Assembly: GCA_002901265.1 (NCBI GenBank)
Contig: PPHI01000096.1
Coordinates: 37,852-101,851 of the forward strand
Direction of reading: 5' to 3'
Origin: Rhodopirellula baltica
GTDB lineage: Bacteria > Planctomycetota > Planctomycetia > Pirellulales > Pirellulaceae
DNA: 64,000 nt
In this document: piece after piece, positions 38,205 to 47,215 of the stretch
How positions within the stretch are numbered: position 1 is the stretch's first letter
How the letters are laid out: each line of letters begins with the position of its first letter
Notes under the pieces: generated by a model
The model's input: the letters and a program-made list of their open reading frames with translations, nothing else
Database searches by the model: none
Told to the model about the DNA's origin: nothing
Position numbers and translations under genes: made by a program

Positions 38205-40529
38205 CTATTTGCTGGTGATGACGACGTGATTCCAATACGCCCACTCGTTTTGCCAATTATTGGCCCGGTTTTCCAGAACCAATCGGACGTCTTTCCCTGC
38301 GAACTCTGACAGATCCACCGCAACGTCCAGCCACTCGTTCTTGCCAACGGTGTTTGTCGCGACGAGCGTATCGGCCATGAGTTTGTCATTGGCAAGGATG
38401 CGCAATTGCCAATCTCCGTGGGGATGATGGCTCACTCGCAGTTTCAGGAGCGTTGCTTTGTTCTCGGGCACCGAAATGGTCCGAGTGAGTTGGCACGGCT
38501 GTTCGCGGCTTCCGGGATGCGTTTGCATCGCAGGCTGGTTGCGAAAGCTGGTGTGGTAGAGGATTCCGCCTTCGCCGACATTTTGGACGTCAAATTGCGG
38601 GGCGATTTTACCGATGATCGCGTCCGCTTCACTGCTCGAATCGGTATCGGCTGTTCCAGTCGCCAGGCGCCGAGCAACAAACTCTTGCAACTTCGGCATG
38701 TCCGAGTTGATGACCAAGTCGATCGCTCGCTGCGGCCAATCGGGGACCATCGGTTCCAAGGCGAACCAATACATTCGCTCCAGATTTGGGTCGTTCGTAT
38801 CCGACGCATGACTTGCTAAACCGGCGAGCAATTCCCAGCGATCGGTATAGGGCAGACGCATTGCCGCGGATGCCAAATAAAGACGGACAATCGGCGACGG
38901 ATCCTCGCTAGCCATCTGCACGAAACGTCGCAACGTTTCTGGTTCGATGGGGGGATCAGCGTGGTCAGCGTTTGCCAAGTAGAACGCGTCGACAGTGCTT
39001 CGATCACACAGGAGTTGAACCGCCCAGGATCGGACATATTCGTCGTCGTGGTCGAGTTGATCCAACAAACGACTTCGCGAAAGCGTGCCACTCAAATACC
39101 AAGCCCACAACGCTCTTAATCGATCGCGAGTGGAAACAGCCGAGCCAAAACGCTCCTGCAATGCTTGTCCAACTGCTTGTTTATTCAATGAGCCAGCAAC
39201 GGCACGGTGGTGCAACAACACGCGGGCCTGACGGGTGTACCAATCGTTGGGATGGAATTGCAGTTCCACTAGATCCAGGTCATCGAGTGCACGCAGGTTT
39301 GGCCTCTCGATTGGTTCCGCCTCTTTGGGCATGACACGATAGATCCGACCGCTATCTGGGAAGTTGATGGCGTTCCCACAGACATCGGTGTCGTGCCAAT
39401 CCAAAATATAGACACCGCCTTCGGGACCAATTTCAATGCTGAATCCGACCCAAGCCATGTCGTTGGTGGGCATGAAATCATCGCCGTGTTTGCCGATAAA
39501 GCTACTGCCGCTCGGCTGCATCATGTCTGTCAGCACGGCATGTTCGTGGATGTTGCACATGAACAATCGATCGTGGTACTGACGCGGGAATGCGTCGGCT
39601 AGGTAGAACCTGGCGCCACCATGAGCAGACAAGTGCGTATGATCCCGAATGGTTTTGATGTCGTCGTAGATGTAGGGATTGATGTGTGGCAGGCTTTGTT
39701 TGTGATACACGCCGCCTTGTGAGACATGGAACAGGTGCGGAATCACGCAGCAAGTCGCAAATGCTTGGCCGTGCCGATTGAAATCGAAGCCCCAGGGATT
39801 CGAGAGACCCCGCGCGAAGACTTCGTACTTCCTCGTGACGGGATGGAAACGCCAGATGCCACCGTCGATGAATTGCCGCTCGGAAGGATCACATCCGGGC
39901 TTACCGACTTTTGATTGGGTAAAGACGCCATGGCATCCATACAGCCATCCATCGGGGCCCCAGATGAAGCTGTTGAGTGTCTCGTGTCGATCGTTGATTC
40001 CCCAACCGTCCAGCAATGTTTCGGCGGGGCCGTCCGGCACGTCGTCGCCATCAGCGTCGGGGATAAACACGAAGTTCGGCGGTGAACCAAGGTAAACACC
40101 ACCGAAGCCGACGGCGATTCCGGACGTGAACGTCAGGTCGTCTTTGAACGTTTTCTTTGTATCGAAAACTCCATCGCCGTTCGTGTCTTCCAAGATCTGG
40201 ATTCGACTGACTTTCTCATCCGTGTGTTCACGTCGTGTGCGATAGTTCAAGTTCTCAACGACCCAGATTCGTCCGCGATCGTCGAAGCAGAATGCGATCG
40301 GTTCCGCCAAAGTCGGCTCGGAGGCAAAGACAGAAACGTCGAATCCGTCTGGGATCGACATTTTGTCAACGGCTTCGGAAGGCGTCAAAAATGGAGCGTC
40401 GCTCGTACGATGCTGTTGCTTGGGTAAAAGCTGTTGTGCGAACGCGGTCGGCGCCAGGGCGAGTGCGATCGACAGGGCCGAAACGAAACGCCGTTTGGTT
40501 CGAACGCAACGGGAAATGAATTGGCTCAT
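38205..40529 (-). CDS. Secreted PVC-type membrane-bound dehydrogenase domain protein
   Basis: 774 residues with a signal peptide (ALSIALALAPTAFAQQ). Residues about 45-430 are a beta-propeller of the TIGR02604 type (IPDGFDVSVFASEPTL, GRIWVVENLNYRTR, ILEDTNGDGVFDTK, GPDGWLYGCHGVF), in the family thought to oxidise sugars or polyols. A HEAT-like helical part (430-640) and a C-terminal galactose-binding-like beta domain (LLKLRVSHHPHGDW, LVLENRANNWQNEW) follow. Its start overlaps the stop of the heme-binding gene by 4 bp (ATGA). In many planctomycetes propeller, HEAT and cytochrome are one chain; here they are two. Confidence 0.9.
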   Translation of the reverse strand: MSQFISRCVRTKRRFVSALSIALALAPTAFAQQLLPKQQHRTSDAPFLTPSEAVDKMSIPDGFDVSVFASEPTLAEPIAFCFDDRGRIWVVENLNYRTRREHTDEKVSRIQILEDTNGDGVFDTKKTFKDDLTFTSGIAVGFGGVYLGSPPNFVFIPDADGDDVPDGPAETLLDGWGINDRHETLNSFIWGPDGWLYGCHGVFTQSKVGKPGCDPSERQFIDGGIWRFHPVTRKYEVFARGLSNPWGFDFNRHGQAFATCCVIPHLFHVSQGGVYHKQSLPHINPYIYDDIKTIRDHTHLSAHGGARFYLADAFPRQYHDRLFMCNIHEHAVLTDMMQPSGSSFIGKHGDDFMPTNDMAWVGFSIEIGPEGGVYILDWHDTDVCGNAINFPDSGRIYRVMPKEAEPIERPNLRALDDLDLVELQFHPNDWYTRQARVLLHHRAVAGSLNKQAVGQALQERFGSAVSTRDRLRALWAWYLSGTLSRSRLLDQLDHDDEYVRSWAVQLLCDRSTVDAFYLANADHADPPIEPETLRRFVQMASEDPSPIVRLYLASAAMRLPYTDRWELLAGLASHASDTNDPNLERMYWFALEPMVPDWPQRAIDLVINSDMPKLQEFVARRLATGTADTDSSSEADAIIGKIAPQFDVQNVGEGGILYHTSFRNQPAMQTHPGSREQPCQLTRTISVPENKATLLKLRVSHHPHGDWQLRILANDKLMADTLVATNTVGKNEWLDVAVDLSEFAGKDVRLVLENRANNWQNEWAYWNHVVITSK

Positions 40530-41806
40530 TGTTTCACCTCCACTTGGGAACGCGTTTGCATGTACTTGAAAAGGTCGAGAACTTGTTGTGGTTTTAATTG
40601 GTCGAGTTGACCGTCCGGCATCATCGATTTGTCGGAAACCTTGCGTGCTTCGATGTCGTCTTTGGAAACGACGAGACGCGGTTGATCGACGGTCTTCAAT
40701 ACAACACGCTGTGAGTCTTCTTCAGCGAGCACACCAGTCAGGATCCGTCCGTCGGCGGTTTGGATGATCTGCGTGCGGTAGCCTTCGGGGACGTCGGCGC
40801 TGGGGGCGACGCTGTTGAGTAGGAAGTAATCGAGGTTGGCGCGATTGGATCCGGTCAGGTCCGGACCGACCTTTCCACCGTCACCGTACATTTGGTGACA
40901 AGCACCACAGGTTTTCGCAAATACGGTCCGCCCGCGACTAGCGTCGGCTTTCTGCAGCGTTTTGTCGGTGATCAGTGATTTGTATCGTGCGATCGTTGAT
41001 GCGATATCTTGATCGAGTGACTCGACTTCGCCGAAGGAGCTTGTGAACTGTTTGCCAAGCAGGTCACCCATTGTGCGTGCCACATAGCTGGGGACTTCCG
41101 TTCGTTCGACGATTCCTTCATTCATCCATGCGACGAGTTCAATGGCATAGTCTTTACGTGTCGCCAGCGTTTCAACGATGGCACGTTTGGTATCCGCATC
41201 TGCAGCTGAATAGAGTCGTTTGAAATAGACGGGGCCAAGTGGCGAACCTGTAATGGAGTAGGCACGAATCGCATCGATTCGTAGGTTGTCCGTTGCAAGC
41301 AGCGGTTCAAGTTCGCTCGCCAAACCGTCGTATTGCTGTGTGACGAGAGCAGCTAAGGCTGAACGTCGAAGTTCAATCGAAGCCGCTTCGTCGCGCAAGG
41401 TCGCCAGCGATTGAGCAAGTGCTTCGGCATCACCAAAGATCTGCGACAGCCGCTGGACATTGCGCTGCGTTTCGACATCAGCGGAGGTCGATAGTTCTTT
41501 GGCAAGCGACTTCCAGCCAGTTGGCGCGGCGACGTTCCGTCGACCTTCGAGCCCGTGCAACATTCCACGAATCAGAGACCGACGAACGGAATCTTTGTGC
41601 GTCGATCGCACGGCATCGACGATCAGTTGAAGTCGATCCGTTTCGGAGTCTCGACGCGTGCGTTCTTGTGCGATGCTCTGCAGACAAGGCAGGGCAGGGG
41701 ACAAGAGCATCAAGCAAAGAATGAGTTTCGACGTTTTCCGCCGGTGTCTTGTGCGGCGGTCACGCCCCAGAGAATGGGTGGTGTGAAGCGTTGATTTGCG
41801 GGACAT
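40526..41806 (-). CDS. PVC-type heme-binding (cytochrome c-like) protein
   Basis: 426 residues from the ATG at 41806; a signal peptide is probably ILCLMLLSPALPCLQSIAQ, so some of the basic start may be dispensable. Residues 50-280 are helical and HEAT-like. The C-terminal domain carries one heme site CGACH (residues 300-304) and the TIGR02603 features VGPDLTGSNRANLDYFL, IIQTADGRILTGVL and MMPDGQLDQL. It probably accepts electrons from the dehydrogenase encoded downstream. The ATGA overlap makes them a coupled pair. An outside or periplasmic location is inferred. Confidence 0.92.
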   Translation of the reverse strand: MSRKSTLHTTHSLGRDRRTRHRRKTSKLILCLMLLSPALPCLQSIAQERTRRDSETDRLQLIVDAVRSTHKDSVRRSLIRGMLHGLEGRRNVAAPTGWKSLAKELSTSADVETQRNVQRLSQIFGDAEALAQSLATLRDEAASIELRRSALAALVTQQYDGLASELEPLLATDNLRIDAIRAYSITGSPLGPVYFKRLYSAADADTKRAIVETLATRKDYAIELVAWMNEGIVERTEVPSYVARTMGDLLGKQFTSSFGEVESLDQDIASTIARYKSLITDKTLQKADASRGRTVFAKTCGACHQMYGDGGKVGPDLTGSNRANLDYFLLNSVAPSADVPEGYRTQIIQTADGRILTGVLAEEDSQRVVLKTVDQPRLVVSKDDIEARKVSDKSMMPDGQLDQLKPQQVLDLFKYMQTRSQVEVKQ

Positions 41807-42075
41807 CTGAATCCACAAGGTCGATGCGGGAGGTGCAATGGCGGGATGATAGCGAGACAGGAGGCATACACTATAACCGCTCGTAGGGCGTCGCATCGGC
41901 TGTTGTCGCAGACAATGATTCCAGTCTGTCGAATCGTCTGGATGGCGGAGATTATTGCTTCGTCGAGAACCTCAACACGTTCGCTAGACGGATCTACTAC
42001 AATCGACGACTGTCAGAGGCGGATCCATTTCCAACGCTTGAGTTTGTTCTTTTGAGATTGCTGATGCTCCCTAAA

Positions 42076-44466
42076 ATGAAGTCGTCTTGGTGGTTCGTGG
42101 TGTTTTGCATGCCAATTGCAATCGTCGCATGTTCCGGTCGTTGTTGTGTCTCACAAGACGCCGTCGAGTCGCGAACGATCAACCAACGGATCATTCCGCG
42201 TTGGATCGATGACACGCATTTTTCGTTCACCGAAGAATTGCCAACGGGTGAGCGTGTGACGAGGCAGGTGGATTGCGAATCGGGTGAGATCGAAACGGTT
42301 TCCAGTGAAGATGGCGGACGGCGTGACGCACTTTCTGGTGGTCCACTGCCCGTGTCAGAGACCTCGGCAACAGATTCCGAATTGACGTTTGTCAACGAAG
42401 CCGACGAATCGGTCGAGTTGTATTGGTTGGACCAACGCGGGTTTCCCACCAGCTATGGCGATCTCGCTCCCGGCAAAAGCAAAACTCAGCATACCTTCAG
42501 CGGGCACGCTTGGATGGTGCGTTCATCCGAAGGCCCTGGTGGAGAACGCAAGTTCTATGGAAGCGTTGTCGCTGGCGCTCGCCCACTGGTAGCGAAAATC
42601 AGCAAGACGTTCGATACGCCGGAAAGTTTGACGCCGCGTTCACGCCGACGTTTCCGCGCCCGCACTGCTCCCGGCGGTTCGCCTGATGAATCGATGCGTT
42701 TTACCGTCGAACAACAGGACAGTGACGGCGAACGAAGTGCGACGTTGCGCGTGTGGAACGTGGAAGCTTCTCGCGATTCGGCAAAGGATCTATTGACCGT
42801 CAACGGGGCGGACTTAGTTGACGTCTCGTGGTCGCCAGATGGAACGTTGCTCGCCGGGTGGAAACTGGTCCGCCACGAGCCCGCAATGGTGACGATGGTC
42901 GAGTCGTCGCCGAAAGAAGGAGGCCGAGCAGTCGTGCGCCAGCATGCCTATCGTCTTCCAGGTGATCCCTATGACGACTACGAGCTGTTTGTCATCGATA
43001 TTGACAAGGGCGAAGCGTTGCCCTGTGAACTACCGGTGGTCGACTTTGGACGTCCGCGAGTGCGTTGGCTTGGCGATCATCAGATCACGTTCGAGAAAGT
43101 TGATCGCGGGCATCAGCGTTTTCGGTTGTTCGTTTTCGATCCGTTGACTGGCGAAACGCGAACGCCAATTGATGAATCGACGGAGACATTCATTTGGACA
43201 ATGCACGGTCCCAACGTCCCACTGGTCAGTTACTTCGGCGAGAGCGACGAAGTGATCTATTCGAGCGAAGCGAGTGGATTTCGCCACCTGTACTTGGTCA
43301 ACTTGAGCGACAAAGACAGTGCGTTTCATTTTGATCCTCAGTCGTCTTACGATGCGATCGAGCCGTTGGCAATCACCAAAGGCGAGTGGCTGGTACGCAA
43401 GATCGAAAGCATTGATGAGGACGCTCGTTCGATCGATTTAATGGTTGGCGGGTTTTACCAAGATCAAGATCCGTATCTCCAGCACCTTGTGCGAGCGACT
43501 CTTGACGGCGAATCGTTGGTGCCACTTACGGACGCCAACGGAGATCAATCGTTCGAGTTTTCGCCGAACAAAGATTACTTGGTGACGACGTCTAGCCGGA
43601 TCGATTCCCCGCCCCTGCATCAACTTCGAAAAACAGAAGACGGGAGTTTGGTTTGCGATTTGGTTCAGGCACAACGCGTCGGGGATGATTCCAATTGGCG
43701 TTCTGCCGAGCGTTTTCATACCAAAGGGCGTGACGGCGAGACGGAGATTTGGGGGAATATTTATTTCCCCGAAGGATTCGATCCACAAGCAACCAAACGC
43801 TATCCAATTATCGAAGCGATCTACGCGGGACCACATGATTCCCACGTGCCAACACGGTACCTGCACGGAGCGCGTCACCAAGACCTGACTTCACTCGGCT
43901 TCGTCGTTGTCCAGATCGATGGGATGGGAACCGCAAACCGATCCAAAGCCTTTCATGATGTGTGCTGGCACAACCTCAAGGACGCGGGTTTTCCTGATCG
44001 TATCCAGTGGATCAAAGATGCGGCGGAAAAGTATCCGGCACTTGACGCCAGCCGCGTAGGAATTTTTGGTACTTCCGCCGGTGGGCAAAACGCATGTGGC
44101 GCTTTGGTGTTCCATGGCGACTTTTATAAATCGGCATACGCATCGTGTGGGTGCCACGACAACCGGATGGACAAAGCAAGTTGGAACGAACAATGGATGG
44201 GCTATCCGGTCGGGCCGCATTATTCGGCGTCTAGTAACATCGACAATGCATCACAATTGCAGGGCAATCTGTTTTTGGTTGTCGGCGAACTCGATTTCAA
44301 TGTTCCACCAGAATCGACCTATCGATTGGCTGACGCCTTGATCAAAGCGGACAAAGATTTCGACTACTTGGTGGTGCCTTCGATGGGACACAGTGACGGT
44401 GGTCGGTATGGAAAACGCAGAATGCGTGATTTCTTTGTCGAAACACTTCAACCACAGGCGGACTGA
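42076..44466 (+). CDS. S9 prolyl-oligopeptidase family peptidase with VHL-beta-like segment
   Basis: 796 residues from the ATG at 42076 (ATG 42064 or TTG 42052 are alternatives). The signal region contains CMPIAIVACSG, possibly a lipobox. Residues about 101-167 look like a von Hippel-Lindau beta domain (TFVNEADESVELYWLD, YGDLAPGKSK, TFSGHAWMV). Then comes a DPP IV-type propeller (VDVSWSPDG, GFRHLYLVNL) and the alpha/beta hydrolase domain: GTSAGGQNA (Ser near 666), GELDFNVPPES (Asp near 738), MGHSDGG (His near 771). It probably removes dipeptides from oligopeptides outside the cytoplasm. The next gene starts inside its stop codon (TGATG). Confidence 0.93.
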   Translation: MKSSWWFVVFCMPIAIVACSGRCCVSQDAVESRTINQRIIPRWIDDTHFSFTEELPTGERVTRQVDCESGEIETVSSEDGGRRDALSGGPLPVSETSATDSELTFVNEADESVELYWLDQRGFPTSYGDLAPGKSKTQHTFSGHAWMVRSSEGPGGERKFYGSVVAGARPLVAKISKTFDTPESLTPRSRRRFRARTAPGGSPDESMRFTVEQQDSDGERSATLRVWNVEASRDSAKDLLTVNGADLVDVSWSPDGTLLAGWKLVRHEPAMVTMVESSPKEGGRAVVRQHAYRLPGDPYDDYELFVIDIDKGEALPCELPVVDFGRPRVRWLGDHQITFEKVDRGHQRFRLFVFDPLTGETRTPIDESTETFIWTMHGPNVPLVSYFGESDEVIYSSEASGFRHLYLVNLSDKDSAFHFDPQSSYDAIEPLAITKGEWLVRKIESIDEDARSIDLMVGGFYQDQDPYLQHLVRATLDGESLVPLTDANGDQSFEFSPNKDYLVTTSSRIDSPPLHQLRKTEDGSLVCDLVQAQRVGDDSNWRSAERFHTKGRDGETEIWGNIYFPEGFDPQATKRYPIIEAIYAGPHDSHVPTRYLHGARHQDLTSLGFVVVQIDGMGTANRSKAFHDVCWHNLKDAGFPDRIQWIKDAAEKYPALDASRVGIFGTSAGGQNACGALVFHGDFYKSAYASCGCHDNRMDKASWNEQWMGYPVGPHYSASSNIDNASQLQGNLFLVVGELDFNVPPESTYRLADALIKADKDFDYLVVPSMGHSDGGRYGKRRMRDFFVETLQPQAD

Positions 44467-45938
44467 TGCGAGTGAAAAGGCGGATTGAGTGGACAGTGGG
44501 TTTAGCGTTTCTGTTGGTTGTCAGTTCGTGGACACCACGGGCGCTCTGCCAGAATAAAACTGTTGGATCCGCCCAATCGTTTGCTTCAGGATTGCCAGCT
44601 GAGACGCTGCGAGCGGCAAAGCGTGCCGTTGCAACATTGACAGAAAAAGTCAGCACACGAGGCGGCTACTTGTGGCGTTACTCCGCGGACCTGAGTTTGC
44701 GGGAAGGCGAGGGTGTTGTCGAATCCGAAACGGTTTGGGTCCAACCGCCGGGAACGCCGGCGGTCGGCTTGGCGCTAACGCATCTCTACCAAGCGACCGG
44801 TGAGCAACAGTTCTTAGACGCTGCGCTCGCTGCCGCAGAGTCACTTCGACAAGGTCAAATGCGAAGTGGCGGTTGGCAGGCCTCGATCGAATTTGAACCC
44901 GACCGTCGCAAGCGATGGGCCTATCGCATCGATCCAGAGCATCGCAAAGCCAAAGATCAGTCGAGTCTTGACGACAACAAGACTCAGTCTGCTTTGTTGT
45001 TTCTGATCACGTTGGACGAGACGTTGCGGTTCCAGAACGAAGCGGTCCACGAAGCAGCTTTGTACGGCCTCGACGGACTTCTCGGTCAGGGGCAGTTTGC
45101 AAACGGCGGATTTCCGCAGGTTTGGACCGACCAAAAAACAGTCGATCATTCGGCACCGAAGCGGCAAGCAAGTTATCCGAATGACTGGCCAAGGGAGTAT
45201 CTCGGGCATCAACAGTACTGGTATCGGTTCACGTTGAACGATCATTTGGCCCGTGACACGATGGCGGTGCTGTGGGAGGCGGATCGGATCTATGGGGATG
45301 ATCGGTATCGCGAATCGGCCGTCCGCCTTGCTGACGCATTGCTTGCCGCCCAGATGCCTGATCCACAGCCCGCCTGGGCTCAACAGTACAACGCGGAAAT
45401 GCAACCGATTTGGGCTCGGAAGTTCGAACCTCCGGCGATCACGACGAGTGAGTCATTTGGTGTGATCGATACTCTGTTGGATGTCTACCAACAAACAGGC
45501 GACAAGAAGTACTTGGCGCCGATCCCCCAAGCGTTGCAGTACTTGAAAACGTGCGAACTGAATGATGGTCGAGTCGCAAGGTTCTATGAACTAAAGACGA
45601 ATCGCCCTTTGTACTTCGACCGGCAATACAGATTGACGTACGACGACGGTGATTTGCCCACGCACTACGGATTTAAACTCAATAGCAAAGTGGATGCCCT
45701 GCAGCGACGCTATCGGAAAATAATCGCGAGCGGACCACTTAGTGGTGTTCCAACGCGTCGTGTTTCCGATCAAAAGGTACGTCAGTTAATCGATCGTCAG
45801 CGTGAGGACGGACTTTGGGTTTCCAGCGGCGGTATGCGTTATCACAAATCGGACGGACCGTCGATCGATATGCGTGAAGTGGTCGAGAACCTTGAAACGA
45901 TGGCAGCGTATTTGAAGGTCCACGCATCCGCCCAGTGA
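44466..45938 (+). CDS. Pectate lyase-like protein, secreted
   Basis: 490 residues with a signal peptide (AFLLVVSSWTPRALCQ). The toroid-like helical fold of PL10 is suggested by GGYLWRYSADLS near the start, VGLALTHLYQATGEQQFL, GGWQASIEFE, SLDDNKTQSALLFL, GANGGFPQVW-type GGFPQVWTDQ, and GDDRYRESAVRLADALL. It would cleave polygalacturonate by beta-elimination. The catalytic Arg is not assignable by eye. It overlaps the S9 peptidase stop by 1 bp, so the two are translationally coupled, an odd pairing of peptidase and polysaccharide lyase. Confidence 0.85.
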   Translation: MRVKRRIEWTVGLAFLLVVSSWTPRALCQNKTVGSAQSFASGLPAETLRAAKRAVATLTEKVSTRGGYLWRYSADLSLREGEGVVESETVWVQPPGTPAVGLALTHLYQATGEQQFLDAALAAAESLRQGQMRSGGWQASIEFEPDRRKRWAYRIDPEHRKAKDQSSLDDNKTQSALLFLITLDETLRFQNEAVHEAALYGLDGLLGQGQFANGGFPQVWTDQKTVDHSAPKRQASYPNDWPREYLGHQQYWYRFTLNDHLARDTMAVLWEADRIYGDDRYRESAVRLADALLAAQMPDPQPAWAQQYNAEMQPIWARKFEPPAITTSESFGVIDTLLDVYQQTGDKKYLAPIPQALQYLKTCELNDGRVARFYELKTNRPLYFDRQYRLTYDDGDLPTHYGFKLNSKVDALQRRYRKIIASGPLSGVPTRRVSDQKVRQLIDRQREDGLWVSSGGMRYHKSDGPSIDMREVVENLETMAAYLKVHASAQ

Positions 45939-45953
45939 ACGACAGTCGTGGAA

Positions 45954-47207
45954 CTACAGTCGTGAAATATCCAAACCGGCGAACGTCCCCACTCGCTTGA
46001 AATCGTCCAGCACCTCGCTGGCAGTTTCGAAGCGGTTCTCCGGTTGCCGGTCGATCAATCGCATGACCAAGTCACTCAGCCGCTCATCCATGCCAATCTG
46101 CGAAGCGACCGGTGCGACGGGTTTATCGTGGTTGATGGATCGAATCCAATCGCCGATCGACGTTGCGGCGTAAGGTGGGTTCCCGGTCAGCAAAGCGAAC
46201 ATGGTCGCGCCCAGTCCGTAAAAGTCACTACGTCGGTCCAAGCTGGTTGCATCCATCACGCGTTCTGGGGCGAGATAGCCGAGTTCGCCAATGATGTCCC
46301 CCGGCTTCGTCAATTGCGATGCGTCAGTCGATTCCAGGGCTTTGGCGAACACCAAATCGCTGAGCATGTACACATTGTCTTCATCGCGGCGGAGGATATT
46401 CGCGGGCGTGATATTGCGATGGACGATTCCGTGTTGCGACGCGGCAACGAGTGCGCGTGCGATATGAAGCCCACAGCGGAATGCTTCGCGCCAATCGAGT
46501 GTGCCGCCGATCCCGATCCGTTCGATCAATTTTGCGGCGCTGGTTCCTTCGACCCATTGCAAAGCCGCCCAGCAATAGCGGCCTTTCTTGCCAGCGTTGT
46601 AAAGCTTGACGATATGGTCGTGTTCGATCGGTAGAACGGTTTTCATCGCACGGATGAAACGCTCGCGTTGATCATCAGTCGCTGTCATCTGTGGAAGCAA
46701 GACTTTGACGGCAACGTCACGATCGCGTTTGCTGTCGTAACCACGAAACATCGCACTGTTTCGACCGATTGTGATCAGGTCTTTCAAGACGTAGTGATGC
46801 AAGGTCTGGCCGACCAATTCGGTGACACCGCCGATCGGAACCGGTTCATCATTGGGGATGGTATCGGGGGTCGTCGTAAAGCGAACCGTTGGTTGGTCTT
46901 GCTGTGTTCCGTTTTCGATTCGCAGGATCGATTCGCCGATTCGTAGCACGGACCCGGGGCGAAGTCGACGAGGCTGGTCGATCGGTTCACCGTCCACCAA
47001 GGTTCCGCCCGCACCACCACGGTCGATGACGACGGGAGTGGAATCGTCCACGCGAATTTCGCAGTGAATGCGACTGACTTTTGGGTCGCGTATTTTGGTG
47101 TCGCTATCGCTGCCTCGGCCAACCAGTAGCGGCTGACTATCGGCGAGTAAGAATTCGCGGCCTTGATCAGGCCCTTCCGAGACGACCAGTTTCCAGTGTG
47201 GGTTCAT
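45954..47207 (-). CDS. FHA domain protein with degenerate kinase domain (probable pseudokinase)
   Basis: 417 residues. FHA domain at about 1-100, with the phosphothreonine-reading motifs LLVGRGSDSD and VSRIHCEI and a final LRIGESILRI. The kinase-like domain covers 132-405. The Val-Ala-Val-Lys lysine is kept, but the glycine-rich loop is eroded (ITIGRNSAMF), HRD is HRN (IVHRNITPANIL) and DFG is DLV (LSDLVFAK). It should therefore be unable to phosphorylate normally and probably acts as a phospho-reader scaffold. It follows the kinase gene by 8 bp on the same strand and is presumably cotranscribed. No membrane segment is present. Confidence 0.9.
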   Translation of the reverse strand: MNPHWKLVVSEGPDQGREFLLADSQPLLVGRGSDSDTKIRDPKVSRIHCEIRVDDSTPVVIDRGGAGGTLVDGEPIDQPRRLRPGSVLRIGESILRIENGTQQDQPTVRFTTTPDTIPNDEPVPIGGVTELVGQTLHHYVLKDLITIGRNSAMFRGYDSKRDRDVAVKVLLPQMTATDDQRERFIRAMKTVLPIEHDHIVKLYNAGKKGRYCWAALQWVEGTSAAKLIERIGIGGTLDWREAFRCGLHIARALVAASQHGIVHRNITPANILRRDEDNVYMLSDLVFAKALESTDASQLTKPGDIIGELGYLAPERVMDATSLDRRSDFYGLGATMFALLTGNPPYAATSIGDWIRSINHDKPVAPVASQIGMDERLSDLVMRLIDRQPENRFETASEVLDDFKRVGTFAGLDISRL

Positions 47208-47215
47208 CGTGTTGC

